A stretch of 64,000 nucleotides of DNA from NCBI GenBank assembly GCA_905147135.1, contig LR990051.1, positions 17,885,115 through 17,949,114 on the forward strand. Reading direction: 5' to 3'. This DNA comes from Blastobasis lacticolella. Lineage: Eukaryota > Arthropoda > Insecta > Lepidoptera > Blastobasidae. Each line of letters starts with the position of its first letter. The stretch's first letter is position 1. A model generated the notes under the pieces. That model saw only the letters and a program-made list of their open reading frames with translations, did not search any database and was not told the origin of the DNA. Made by a program: the position numbers and the translations under genes. Below are positions 46,875-57,542 of this stretch, piece by piece.

Positions 46875-47089
46875 TAGGCTAGTTACGTACTTAACTCTGT
46901 GGCCAACAATTATCTGATTTCAATGATTGAAATTGTTACTTTTGCGATTACGTATCATCGACTTTATGGGTTCAGTTGCTAACAAAATTCCATTTACTGA
47001 AACTATTAAATATGACGTAATCGCAATAGTAACAATTTCAAGCATTAAAATCAGGGAATGATTAGCAACAGAGTTATGTAATTAGCTTA
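46875..47089. mobile_element. Long-TIR MITE (family M2), copy 1
   Basis: Inverted repeats of about 75-80 bp with roughly 80% identity begin TAGGCTAGTTACG and include GAAATTGTTACTTTTGCGAT. A loop of about 60 bases lies between them. No coding sequence. It could fold into one long hairpin. Confidence 0.8.
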
Positions 47090-47443
47090 CTGGTGTCTAC
47101 TGGATTCGTGTGCGACGGTGGTGAAAAATGTTAGTTCACAGATAAATTGGTTGATCTGTAACTTCAATACTAGCATCAATTGCTTTGGGACTGGGGAAAC
47201 GTAAAGAATACAAAATGGGGTGTCTGGAAGGTACTCTGTAAGCCCGCGATTCGTATGTGCGAACCGAAACTATGAATTTCAAAATACGTACGGGTTTAAC
47301 CCTTAATCGCCCATATATTTTACACGACACATGCCAAATTCAACTTTATGCCTGCTGCTATAAAGGTGAAAAACTGACGTACCTAGGTACTTTCATGGAA
47401 AAGTATATCACATAAGTAGAATATTTAATGCCTAGTATAGGCT

Positions 47444-47697
47444 GGCCGTGTGGTGTCCGGCAGAGTAGAATAGCACCAACCCCTTACACTCATGGGTGTC
47501 GTACAAGGCGACTAATGTTTACGAGGCTAAAGATCAAAAGTTTCCGTAGTCTTTCAAATGGGCAGCAGCATTTTCCATTGTTATATTTAAACACTGCGAT
47601 CTCCAACCCGCCTGCCAAGCGTGGAGATTATGGCAATAACCCACCCTTTCGTGGGAGAGGTCCTAAGTCCTGCAGTGGACTGTTACCGGCTGTGATG
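47444..47697 (+). mobile_element. SINE-3-like element
   Basis: Starts GGCCGTGTGGTGTCCGGCAG (first base changed) and ends CCGGCTGTGATG. Same 254-bp length as the reference copy. Confidence 0.85.
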
Positions 47698-48608
47698 TGA
47701 AATGTATGTATAGGTCTAGTATGTGGGTATAAGCATTCATTACTTCCATACCGTTATTTAGTGAACAATAAGAGAGGATGTTACTAACGATGAGACTGAT
47801 AAATGAACAGACTGCACTATTGTAAATGTACCACCGATGGCGTGATGACAGCACCTGAGTACAGTTTTAAATATACATTCATTCGACAAACAACGGGCAT
47901 TATACTTTGTCTTTAGGATGGTAATTTTAACAGCTGTAGGGATGTGGTAGGGTAAAATTGTTAATGAATCTATTCGAGTATCGATTATCTTTTTCAAAGA
48001 ACTTGGAATCGATAGGTGTATGGTTATGCACCTATGCACCTATCGATTGTACTATGTACATGTACATGTACTAGAGTATCAAGGTACCTAACTGATCCAA
48101 GAGGTCGTTTACTCCACAGAGGGATAGTTGCGTCGGAGTTTCGATTTCATACACTGGTTGTATGGAATCGAAATTCCGACGGATCTTTCCCGCTGTGGCG
48201 TAACCAGCCTTTTCGATCGGTTCGGAGCTCTAGACCTTCTCCATCTATGCTTTAGATGTACATCAACAGATTGCACCCAGAAAGATCCCAGGGGGAGATC
48301 CAAGGTTTCCAAATTACAGAATACCAGCGCTGTGAGTCGTTTCTTGCGCCTCACAGCACATGCTGAGTGGGTACCATTTGCGCTAGCCGCTGCGGCACCG
48401 ACAGTGTCATGGGAGTATTATGGGAGGAGTATTAATTAAAATATTTTAAATGTTAATGTGTCCGTTGTCTGTAATTGTAACTGTTATTGTGTCGTGGTGT
48501 GCTATATGTAATAAATGTATTTTCTTTCTTTCTTTCTTTCTTTCAAATTGTCTCGATTGTATGAAAAATGCCCATATGCCTGTTTTTTTTTGCAACAGGG
48601 CATTTTAA
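47698..48608. other. Spacer with a TTTC microsatellite and an unclassified block
   Basis: 48080-48480 is GC-richer and carries open frames on both strands without known domains. It runs into GTAATAAATGTATTTTC and a (TTTC)n run at 48523-48544, which resembles a retroposon or gene 3' end. Near 48007-48048 AATCGATAGGTG pairs with CACCTATCGATT. Neither structure can be assigned to a family. Confidence 0.4.
48597..48608. repeat. Penelope-like element target duplication, left
   Basis: AGGGCATTTTAA, repeated exactly at 50430-50441. Confidence 0.8.
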
Positions 48609-50429
48609 TGAATTAAATCACTTTTTGTACACTAGTTCCACTTTATTATATAATTTTTATTAAATTGCAACCGGTTTCGAATTACTCATCTTCAGGCAAT
48701 TACTTTATATTTTGATTACAAGCTATATGTAGGTACCGACAAATAATAATTTAAAGTTGATGTGGGTACCGACAGTATACAATAATGTTAGGATGTCACA
48801 GTGCAGAGAAATGTACAGTATGTCAACATAATACAAATTACAAGTAGTCAAAATTTTTTAAGGTATGTCAATTGTTATACATTTAAGTAAATGGCAAAAA
48901 ATATAAATTATATCGAAGGTATGTCATTTAAAATAATTTAAAATAGGTGATGTCGATAAGGAAATTTGGTCATTAATTATATTATCTTTCTTCATTCTGT
49001 TCACTTCTATAGCTTCTAGTCCATCTAGTCTACGTCCTTTCCCAGCTATATGAAGGTATTTTATGCCATTATCTGGGTTAAAAATATGGTTTTCTTTATT
49101 AAGGTGTTCCGCAAAGGTCGAGGTTTGTGTATTTTTTCTCCAGCTAGCTATATGTTCTTTGATTCTTGTTTTAAACTTCCTTCCTGTTTGACCTATGTAT
49201 ATTTTAGCACACGTGTCACATGTCAGACTATAAATTCCACTTTGATTTTCAATGGGTATTTTATCCTTATTGTTGCAAATCAAGGACCCCAGCGATTTTA
49301 TGCTATAAAATGCAGTGTTTTGCTGATCGCTATTGCAAATTTTCCTCAATTTGTGTGTGATAGGTCCAACATAGGGAATTGTTGCCCATCTTTTTGTAGG
49401 TTTGTTAATTTCTAAAGCCGCGGGTGCCAACATTTTCCTAGTTATTACTCTTTGCTTGCGTATGAGAATATTGTTTATTAGTTTTTTGGAGTAGCCATTG
49501 TTTATTGCTATCCGTTCTATAGTTTTCAACTCCTTAGTAAAGTTTTCTCGACTCATTGGTACACTTAATAATCTATGGATAAACGCGTGGAAAGCCGCAT
49601 GTTTATGACTGTCTGGATGCCGGGATGTGGCGTGTATAATATTATCGCTATATGTCTCTTTACGATATATTTTATATTCATGTTGATCGTTCGTGATGTC
49701 TATTGTAATGTCAAGAAAATTAATGGTTTTTCCACCAATTTCCATCGTCAGTTGAATATTAGGGTTCAAGGAATTCATAAAATCTAATACACTGTTTAGG
49801 TCGTTATCATTTCCAGTCCACAGACACAATATATCATCGACATATCTGTACCAATATTGTATGTGTTCACGGAATCTCGAATTTAAAATTTCTTTTTCAA
49901 AATTGTCCATGTAAATGTCAGCGCATAGAGGAGACAAAGGGCTACCCATTGCTAAACCTTCCATTTGCTTGTATGTTTGTTTGTTCCATATAAAATAATT
50001 TTGATCTAGACAAATTTTGATGGCTGCCTCTAAGTCTATTATTTTTTGTGCTTCAAGTTTGGATTGGCATAGGTTTTCATTTATTATTTGAAGGCATTCT
50101 TTGACTGGTACACTTGTGAACAAATTCTTTACATCGAAGGACACTAATTTTGCCTGTTGTGAAACTTTAATATGGCTTATTTTTTATTAAATCTACACTA
50201 TTTTTAATTGTGTGTGTAGGTTTATACGATGTCAAGCTTTTGTATAGTTTATTTACTGTTTTTGCTAGTTTATATGCTGGAGCGCCTGTGTATGAAACTA
50301 CTGGTCGATGAGTAATTCGAAACCGGTTGCAATTTAATAAAAATTATATAATAAAGTGGAACTAGTGTACAAAAAGTGATTTAATTCATAATAATGGAGT
50401 TCCATCATGAAGTGACAACACAAAGTGTT
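48609..50429 (-). mobile_element. Penelope-like element with inverted terminal repeats
   Basis: An 1821-bp insertion between perfect 12-bp duplications. The ends at 48609-48690 and 50307-50388 are 82-bp inverted repeats identical at every base. The right end carries about 40 extra bases. Between them is a minus-strand RT and GIY-YIG coding region. Penelope-like elements commonly have LTR-like terminal repeats in direct or inverted arrangement and 5' truncation. Here the coding region begins abruptly where the right repeat ends, so the 5' part of the RT is missing. The GATGAGTAATTCGAAACC stretch in the repeat resembles the conserved strands of a hammerhead ribozyme, but the full core is not evident. 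Confidence 0.9.
48924..50300 (-). pseudogene. Penelope-like reverse transcriptase/GIY-YIG endonuclease, frameshifted
   Basis: The main frame (48924-50144, 406 codons) opens with LVSFDVKNLFTSVP (RT palm). It carries GLAMGSPLSPLCAD and the catalytic YRYVDDILCLW around residues 90-100. It continues through the linker into a GIY-YIG domain at about residues 300-345 (IYSLTCDTCAKIYIGQTGRK), with a conserved arginine and histidine after it (TRIKEH). A further 50-odd codons of RT (PVVSYTGAPAYKLAK) lie upstream at about 50150-50300 in another frame; a one-base shift near 50150 breaks the link. The N-terminal RT is absent, so the copy is dead, although the main frame is otherwise open. Family assignment is from motifs. 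Confidence 0.92.
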
Positions 50430-50441
50430 AGGGCATTTTAA
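50430..50441. repeat. Penelope-like element target duplication, right
   Basis: AGGGCATTTTAA, identical to 48597-48608. Confidence 0.8.
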
Positions 50442-50544
50442 CTTTAGCGGCATTTAATTAAAATAACATAAACGTCAAAAACCCCGCGACAAAGTCATAG
50501 TATAGACACTCAAATAATGTTTACTACTGAACTAACTAATATCC

Positions 50545-51056
50545 CGATTGTGCTCTCGCGCGCTAGAGCCCGAGGTCCGCCTTGGCCATGATCCAGGATT
50601 TGGCAGATCAGGTAATTGCAGTAGAACTACTGCCATCCTGTTAACAGGGCAACCTGACCAGAGTGGATCATAGTTACACATTAAGTCGCCTGAATGTGCA
50701 GGTTTCCTCACGATGTTTTTCCGCACTGTAAGAACATTGGTTAGTGTTCAACTAATGTACATAATACAGAAAAGCAATTGGTACTGTTGCACCGGTGCGC
50801 GGTGGGGGAATACATTTAACAAATATAAGTTACTTTCTATAAATATAATTTAATATAAATTACTATAACGCCGGCCATACCGTCGGAACGATAACCCATC
50901 CTATGCCTACCTATCCCAGAACCCGACCTAACCTAAGGTCTGCCAGACCACACATGCTGCAGAACTGCATGCTATAGAACAGCGGCACTGGGGTTCGAAC
51001 CCGGTATTTCTAGCTTGTCAGTTCGACCTGCTAGCTATTAGGCCACCGACGCAGGT
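50545..51056 (-). mobile_element. SINE-1 interrupted by about 200 bp
   Basis: The 3' portion and body lie at 50545-50790 and the tRNA-like head at 50990-51056 (GGGGTTCGAACCCGG). Between them is an unidentified 200-bp insert containing CCGGCCATACCGTCGGAACG. The insert has no recognised ends. Confidence 0.7.
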
Positions 51057-51229
51057 TGGAAGTCGTAATATCTTAGCATAATAGAAGACGCTTGTCTATT
51101 TTATGCTTTGACGGTAGTCCCAGACGGGTCCGTAATACCGTAGTTATTCAACGGGCCGAGACGGCTCATCGATATATCTATACATACTTAGTAAGAATAA
51201 AACAGTCGCTTCCTGCCGTATGTACGTAT

Positions 51230-52014
51230 TAGGGATGTTACGGAGCTTCGACTCCGACTCCGATAAGTCGGAGCTTCCGATTGGTCTTACACCTCCGGTT
51301 CCGACTTCGGTTCCGATACTTTTAAATCGGAGGTTTTAATCGGATGTCGAACCATAGCAGATAGCGGCAGCGACGCGCGGCGCAAGGTGGCATGTCGTTG
51401 GAAAAGCACGCGTTCTGTCATCAATTAATATTTCACTTGTTGTTACGCAATACGGATGGTTTGTTTTGTTTTGTGCGGTGTGTCAATTAAAGTTATCTGT
51501 TTTTGATTTGGAACTAGTGGAAAGTGAATGGAAATACAAAATTCCAATCCCTTAAACCGATTGTCCTCCAATATTTATCGTGTCCACCAGAGTCAGTAGC
51601 AAGCGAACAACTTTTTAGTGGTACTCGCCTAATCTATGATCCGTTAAAAATAGATTGGACGGAGACAAAGCTGCAAAGCTGTTGTTTATTAAATATAATT
51701 TGCTACTTCTGGAGTCAATTAATTTGATTTCATTTGCTAACTGTCATAAAAATGTGTTTATTTTTATTTGTGACACCTATATGATACAGGTTTATTATTT
51801 TTTTATTGAAATTATCTTTAATTATATAAAATAGGCTGATTGATTAATGTTTTTACTATTTTATTTTATTGCCTGCCCTTAGCACATCTTTCTTCACCGC
51901 TACTATCTCCAACTCCGCCTCCGACTCCGATTCCGGTTCCGACTCCGAAAAACCAAATTTAGAAACTCCGACTCCGACTTCGGTTCCGATAAAACCACCT
52001 CCGTAACATCCCTA
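51230..52014 (+). mobile_element. Non-autonomous hAT transposon, 785 bp
   Basis: Terminal inverted repeats TAGGGATGTTACGGAG and its complement CTCCGTAACATCCCTA. A perfect 8-bp duplication GTACGTAT flanks it (51222-51229 and 52015-52022). Subterminal arrays of TCCGACTCCGA-type hexamers occur at both ends, probably transposase binding sites (inference). Only the transposase C-terminus is retained. Confidence 0.93.
51524..51727 (+). pseudogene. hAT transposase C-terminal dimerisation (hATC) remnant
   Basis: A 67-codon open stretch inside the hAT element. Residues 14-45 carry the hATC dimerisation motif (QYLSCPPESVASEQLFS, then TRLIYDP). The DDE catalytic core and BED zinc finger are absent, so the element depends on a full-length relative. 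The ATG is likely internal to the original exon. Confidence 0.85.
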
Positions 52015-52023
52015 GTACGTATG

Positions 52024-52180
52024 TATGTAAACTCTTTATTGCAATTAAAAAGAAATACAGTAGGTAGAAAAATATCATTTTACAAAGCAAAGGCGGGCTT
52101 ATCCCACAATGGGATTTCTTCCAGCCAACCTTAGACCCTCTGAAAGGAGATCTAAAGAGCGGTGGAGGCAATATTGAGCA
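52024..52180 (-). mobile_element. LINE 3'-end fragment (family G) nested in the Helitron-like element
   Basis: Very similar to 19170-19262 over its first 85 bases and extends further (GGGATTTCTTCCAGCCAACC). It lies only about two bases after the hAT target duplication. Confidence 0.65.
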
Positions 52181-52314
52181 CTTATAACTAAATTACTTTT
52201 ATTTTACAGGTATGTACCTATGTACGCACATATTTTTTAAACTACGCAACGGATTTAAATGTGGTTTTAATCATAGAGTGATCCAAGAGAAAGCTTAGAT
52301 TGATTCAAGAGGAA

Positions 52315-52455
52315 GAGAGTAGGTAGGGGTAAGTAGGTGTAGGGCAGGTGCAGAGTAGGTACAGGGTAGACGCAGGGCAGGTGCAGAGTAGGTGTAGGGT
52401 AGGGGTAGGTGTAGGGTTGGGTTACATATAAGGTAGGGGTAGGGTCGGGGTAGGA
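52315..52455 (+). repeat. Degenerate GTAGGG minisatellite
   Basis: About 20 imperfect units of GTAGGG/GCAGGG/GTAGGTG type within the Helitron-like 3' region. Other copies have only a few such units (see 57410), so this is a local expansion. Confidence 0.75.
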
Positions 52456-52488
52456 CGCCAGGCGCGAAGTCGCGCCCAACCCCACTAG

Positions 52489-52799
52489 TCTAATAACAAA
52501 GGGTAAGAAACGGCAGAATAGGACATTTTTATGCTAGCAGGATCCGACCCCAACCAAGATATTGACGCCAAGATTAGTGTGTCTTGGCGAGGTAATAATG
52601 ACAAAAACCAGGGAAGTGTCATGCCAAGGTTTTGATAGTAATGCTCTGTTGCAAATGGTAAACAAATGTCACGGCGATCGACTAAATTAGGTACTTGTCG
52701 GATTTTTTATTTATTTTATACCACTAAGGTGGCAAACAAGCTTACGGCTTATTAAAGTGAGATACATTTTGTAAACCCCACCCCCGGCTTCCCACGGGT
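52489..52799. other. Spacer with a LINE B2 vestige
   Basis: 52706-52748 reads TTATACCACTAAGGTGGCAA then ACAAGCTTACGGC, the antisense 3' end of B2. Nothing else was recognised. Confidence 0.45.
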
Positions 52800-53105
52800 G
52801 TTCTCGGGTGTTCTATATTATAATATGCGTATCTATACAAATACTAACAGAAAAGATTTGGTTAAACTCAGGACCGATTTCGATAATATGGGTAAATGCT
52901 ACATTATCACTAAGTAACATAGACTACATTTACACTGGTTATTTATTGCACAGTTTTACAGCAATCACATTTGGTTACAGTCAAATATAGATATAAGTAG
53001 TACTGCAAATTACCTACTAAACTGCAATCATAAATCATAGGTTCCCACGGAAAAGTTGTTTATTTACAGAGATCCGCGCGGGTGAAAGCCGCTGACAACG
53101 CCTGG
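52800..53105 (+). mobile_element. Helitron-like 3' portion, degraded
   Basis: It ends GAGATCCGCGCGGGTGAAAG then CCGCTGACAACGCCTGGT, a decayed version of the CTAGT terminus. A related tail with ATAGACAGACAGACTC occurs at 53220-53333. Confidence 0.5.
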
Positions 53106-53333
53106 TTATACCTATAAACCTTTGGTGAAAAGTTCACCGAATGATAAGTAGTGAAAACCTACATAAATAACATTCGGAATTAAAGTTCTCTAAATTATAA
53201 GTCTTAAAGGAACCGGCATTAAAACCCGATCCGTTGTTTAGGGGGACATAGCCGATTTATAGACAGACAGACTCAAACACAGACCTGGAAAGTGACTTTA
53301 TTTTATACTATATAAGGATAAGGATGGTATATA

Positions 53334-54747
53334 TACTATGAAGGAGGTACGAACATAGTATCATTATTATCTCTGACCTAGGTGACTAAACGGGAACCTC
53401 AATGCCTACGCCCACAGAAAACTTTATTCAGATTCCTCGGCCTACACCTCTTTAGATAATCTAATAAGAAATCTGTCTAGCTAGACCATTTCTGACTGTT
53501 AGTCTTGTATCATAGAAACCACTTCAGTGGTACAAGAGTGTCTTCGCACTACTAGTAGCTACTGATAAGTACAAAGGACAACATTGTTAAAGATGAATTC
53601 ATAGTGTTAAGGTATTAAAGCCATCGCAAGTTTTGAGGTCGACTGTACGACTCGCACGAATATAAACCGTAAGTACAGCAACATTGTGGTCTAATCCAAG
53701 GTTATCCTAAACAACTGACTTATTGTAGTCTGGCTGCCGTTTCGTCTGCGAGCATTATTAGGGCAAATAACAGCTATTAGTTCGGCGCGCATGACAAACG
53801 TTATGGTTTTAAGTGTACGCTGTTAAATAAATCTTGTTGTGTGTGTTTTGTGTGAAGGAAGGCTGTCAGTATGGGGTAAGAAAGAAGTTTTATCTAAATA
53901 GTGAAGTTATACAGCGCCTCTGGTGGATTTTTGAGGAACTACAATTCTAGCAAATAGGAAACTAATTATGACATGACCTCGATATTTTCGATGATGACGA
54001 ATGATTTAAAATATTTTACCTAGGTACGTATTTTATTTATTTTCCTGCAAAGGGATTTAGATAAAAATAATATGAAATTGTAGATGCTTTTGCGCCATCT
54101 GCACAAAAAATGCTGTACTAAATTTTAAGTGTAGGTAGTTCTACTACTTCACGGTAGATGGCGGTACTGTGTGCCTTTAAAACACGCTTTGAAATAAAAG
54201 ATTTTGTATTTTACATCCAAAATGTGTGTTTGAATTACTGTTCACCAACAAACTAACGAAGTACCAACTGACGATTAAGTGATTATTAAATTTTTAACTT
54301 AGGGCACATATATAGTCATATAGATATTCCTTTATATTTCAACTGGGTCTAAAATCTATCGTATAGGTAAGCTAGATTACGGGTTCCGTAGTAAACAAGA
54401 AACATAATTATAGTTTCGACACGTCCGTCTGTCCGCGGTTTAACTCGGAAACTTATCACCAGCATCGCGCTCGAGGGCCCGGGGTCCCTTCCTACCTACT
54501 TCTTGTCACCATCGCTCGGTCTTCGAAATGCTTGGTGGTGAACATGTGACACGCATATCACCATTACCGACATCAAGCCATCGATTTTAAGCTAGCCTCT
54601 TCTCTCCTTGCCTGGATGAGTTACAAAAGTGTGTGTTTCTTGTATTTCTTCTGGATTTCTGTGGCTTCAAAAGGGCCAATTTTTATTGCAATATTGTTGT
54701 TGGAACACAGTGGCCGGCATTGCTGCAACCATTGCTAGCTATTTTTA
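53334..54747. other. Spacer, nothing recognised
   Basis: AT-rich sequence. A 27-base piece at 54462-54488 (CGCGCTCGAGGGCCCGGGG) is a likely SINE-1 end vestige. Confidence 0.35.
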
Positions 54748-54915
54748 ACCCCCGACGAAAAAGAGAGGTGTTATAAGTTTGACGTGTGTATTTGTCTATC
54801 TGTATGTCTGTCTGTGGTATCGTAGCTCCCGAAATGGACCGATTTGGTTGCGGTTTTCTTTTGAAAGCCAATTTAATCGAGATGTTCGATTTTTTTTCAT
54901 TAAAATAGATCCAGT
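54748..54915 (+). repeat. Dispersed repeat D
   Basis: ACCCCCGACGAAAAAGAGAG, a TGTCTGTCTG stretch, then CGTAGCTCCCGAAATGGACC. It recurs at 56437 and in part inside the tandem array at 20.7-21.1 kb. Probably a non-autonomous transposon; class unknown. Confidence 0.55.
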
Positions 54916-56094
54916 GGTTTAGAAAATATTGGATTCAAAGATTCAAAATATTTATTTGTAAGAGATAGATATTACAGATTTTTTCATTTTCTTCAATAGT
55001 TTCGCCATACTTTGCCCGCATGCTGAGGCGTACAAATCATTTAATATAATTGTTTCGTTTTTCATTTGATAAATAATTAAATCTTCCATAAACAATAATT
55101 AAAAAAAAAATTAATTTCAATAATTAAGCTCTAAAATAATCAATAAATGAAACCATGTCATACAAATTAAATGTCAATTATTACTTACAATTTTCATTAA
55201 ATAATAATGTAGGTAATCGATGTGTGTTATCCGACTTTCTATGTCAGTTAGGTGATATCAGCTATAGTTGTTTCAGCACCACTCTATTAATTAGGGCACA
55301 GAGCAACCTTTTCTACTCGTCACGAAGTTCACTGTGAGTGACGAAATGACAAATATTGCAGCCACATATTGGAATAGGTAACAATGTTAAGTAATAATAA
55401 AGTAAAATCGCGGGTGCCAACATAGCTACAAATACTTCAACTTGAAGACTGAAGACCTTGGTCAACTTCACTAATGGCATAGAAAAAAAAAATCTCTATA
55501 CAACTAATAGATAGGCCTCTTTGTAGAATTTTTAATATTCATATTTCTTTTTTAGTATTGTTCAAACATTGTCAAAAATTCAGTACCTTTACAATATATA
55601 ACTACGAGTAACAATGCTTAAAAATTGAATACTTACGAACAGCTTATTATATAAGCTACTGTCATCATACTAACGATGTCATTATCGGGTATTAAACGCT
55701 GCTTAATATTCTGTGCGATTATTTTGCATATCCAACATTATTCAGTGGTGTGGTGGGTCGGTCCCGTCACAGTGCGTTGACCCCATTAGGTGCTTGAACT
55801 CGAATAAACTGTCATTAATTTCATTATCCTTAAATGCTTGGTATTAAAGTGGAATATATACGAGCCATTTCGATTAAAGAGAGGTAGGGCATAGCGGGGT
55901 ATCCCGTTTGAATTGGAGCCGCCCGACTGGGGAAGTACCTCCACCTTACAGAATACCGCAGCTAAACAATACTCTTTTAAATAGTATTGTGTTTCTGCCG
56001 GTTAGTTAGGTCTCCAGTGCTCCATGGGGTGGGGATTTGGGGAACCGTGGCTTTGACTGTGGAGGGGCATTTGCCTTTTGCTGCCAGAGCAACT
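54916..56094. other. AT-rich spacer
   Basis: GGATTCAAAGATTCAAAATA at about 54933 looks like a LINE 3' tail. A fragment of repeat F (CTGAAGACCTTGGTCAAC) lies near 55450. No gene was recognised. Confidence 0.35.
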
Positions 56095-56220
56095 TGTTAC
56101 AGAGGTGGGCAACGCATTGGCGATACTATTGGTGTTGCTAATGTCTATAGGCAATGGTGACCACTTTCCATCCGGTGACCCACTTGCCTGTTTGTCTACC
56201 GTATGATATAAAAAAAAAAC
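56095..56220 (+). mobile_element. LINE 3' end (family B)
   Basis: GAGGTGGGCAACGCATTGGC to CCACTTGCCTGTTTGTCTAC, with a poly-A tail. Confidence 0.7.
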
Positions 56221-56436
56221 ACCAAATTGAATTTTTTTTTACTGTTAGGTATTTTCTTGTGACTTCTCTATACTTTAACGAATACAATTAAAGATTTTTT
56301 TTTCCTATTGACAATGATCTTTCTTCCCCCTTAGTCCTCATATTTATAAAAGACTGATTTCACTCCTCGTACGACAATGGTTTCAGACGAGCCTGCTGCA
56401 GCGTAGCAGCAGCGCAGTTTCATAGTTTGTTAGTTT

Positions 56437-56960
56437 TAACCCCCATTGAAAAAAGAGGGGTGTAATGCGTTTGACTTTTGTGTCTGTCGATCTGGGTATC
56501 TGTGGAGGTAGGGTCTGTCTGTTCGTAGCTCCCGAACGGAATCTCGGAATGGAAATTTAAGGAAAATTACAAAATTTATTCTATTACAATCTGGATGCCT
56601 TCAAGGCTAGAGTGAATAGGCTGTTCCTAGACAGGCATGCTCCATCTTTGGCCGCAACGTCATTTACCATCAGGTGAGATGGCGGTCAATTGCCTGGCTA
56701 GTCTAATATAAAACTCGTGAACGGGTGCTGCCTTGGTAGACTGGCTTACTCTTGCTGTAGTTTTAGGCGTGGGGTAAGTTTGCTGCTGCCATGGGGCGGC
56801 CAGCGTGTCACTGTGTGCTTCCTTCCTACTTTCCTACCCCCCTCCTTTTTGACGATTGAAAGAGATATTTAATGTCCTAATCAATAAATAAATTTTGAAT
56901 TTTAAAAAAAGATGGTCCATTAAATTCGGCCTTGTTCATTAAAATCGGTCCAGTAGTTCA
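56437..56960 (+). repeat. Dispersed repeat D interrupted by a LINE tail
   Basis: The left part resembles 54748-54850. The right part (about 56925-56960, TTCATTAAAATCGGTCCAGT) resembles the end of the 54.7-kb copy. Between them lie the family C LINE tail and about 180 bp of unassigned sequence. Confidence 0.5.
56580..56715 (+). mobile_element. LINE 3' end (family C)
   Basis: CTGGATGCCTTCAAGGCTAG through CCATCAGGTGAGATGGCGGT. It retains the last 35 or so codons and the 3' UTR, close to 18770-18890. Confidence 0.8.
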
Positions 56961-57261
56961 GAAAAATATTTGAGTAGGTATAAGTAAACTTGGTCAGAGG
57001 TTATTCGACTTTTTCTGTCGGTTAGGTTAGCCCTCTTCTTGTCTTCACGTGTCAGAATACCAGAGCTACTCAGATAAATCATGATAATACAAACGTGTCG
57101 TTTACCTAGTCATTGAACAAATATGCTAGACCAGGCTAGACTAGCCCGGTCTAGCCACATCAACGGCAAAATTATTTATGACTAACACACGCATGGTTTT
57201 TATTCACGTGGATTTTTAATTAATGAATGGTAACATTTGATAGCATACATTGTAAGGAATC

Positions 57262-57464
57262 TATCTTTATACATAGTATGAAACAAAGTCGCTTCCCGCC
57301 GTCTGTATCTATGTACGATTAGATCTTTTAAACTACGCAACGGATTTTAATGCGGTTTTCAACAATAGATAGAGTGATTCAAGAGGAAGGTTTATAAGCA
57401 AGAAAAAAAGGGTAGGTAGGGGTAAAGTAGGTGTAAGCGAACGAAGTAGCGAGGGGTGCACTAG
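57262..57464 (+). mobile_element. Helitron-like non-autonomous element, nearly complete
   Basis: Runs from ATACATAGTATGAAACAAAG through GATCTTTTAAACTACGCAAC and ATAGATAGAGTGATTCAAGA to GCACTAG. Best compact copy of this family here (about 200 bp), followed by T as expected for insertion at AT. Confidence 0.7.
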
Positions 57465-57542
57465 TTTAATATAATAGAAGCATATAAATAGCAACTGAAA
57501 AGAAAAGGCGATCTTAACGCTTGAAGCCATTACTTAATAAAT

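Larger units (their letters stand above)
51173..52488 (+). mobile_element. Helitron-like element with two nested insertions
   Basis: The left part (51173-51229) matches the start of the 57262 copy. After the nested hAT and LINE fragments it resumes at about 52201 (AACTACGCAACGGATTTAAA, then GAGTGATCCAAGAGAAAGC). It ends with the hairpin GGCGCGAAGTCGCGCC and CACTAGT, a typical Helitron 3' terminus. No Rep/helicase coding sequence. Confidence 0.75.

Noticed and set aside
47428..47700. 90-codon frame (and relatives at 30544-30795, 35205-35534, 44432-44635)
   Set aside because: All are readings through the non-coding SINE-3-like element.
48523..48544. (TTTC)n run as proof of a retroposon tail
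   Set aside because: It could equally be a plain microsatellite; no element body or target duplication supports it.
52315..52455. Interstitial telomere repeat
   Set aside because: Lepidopteran telomeres are TTAGG; the units here are GTAGGG-like and lie inside a Helitron-like element that has a few such units elsewhere.
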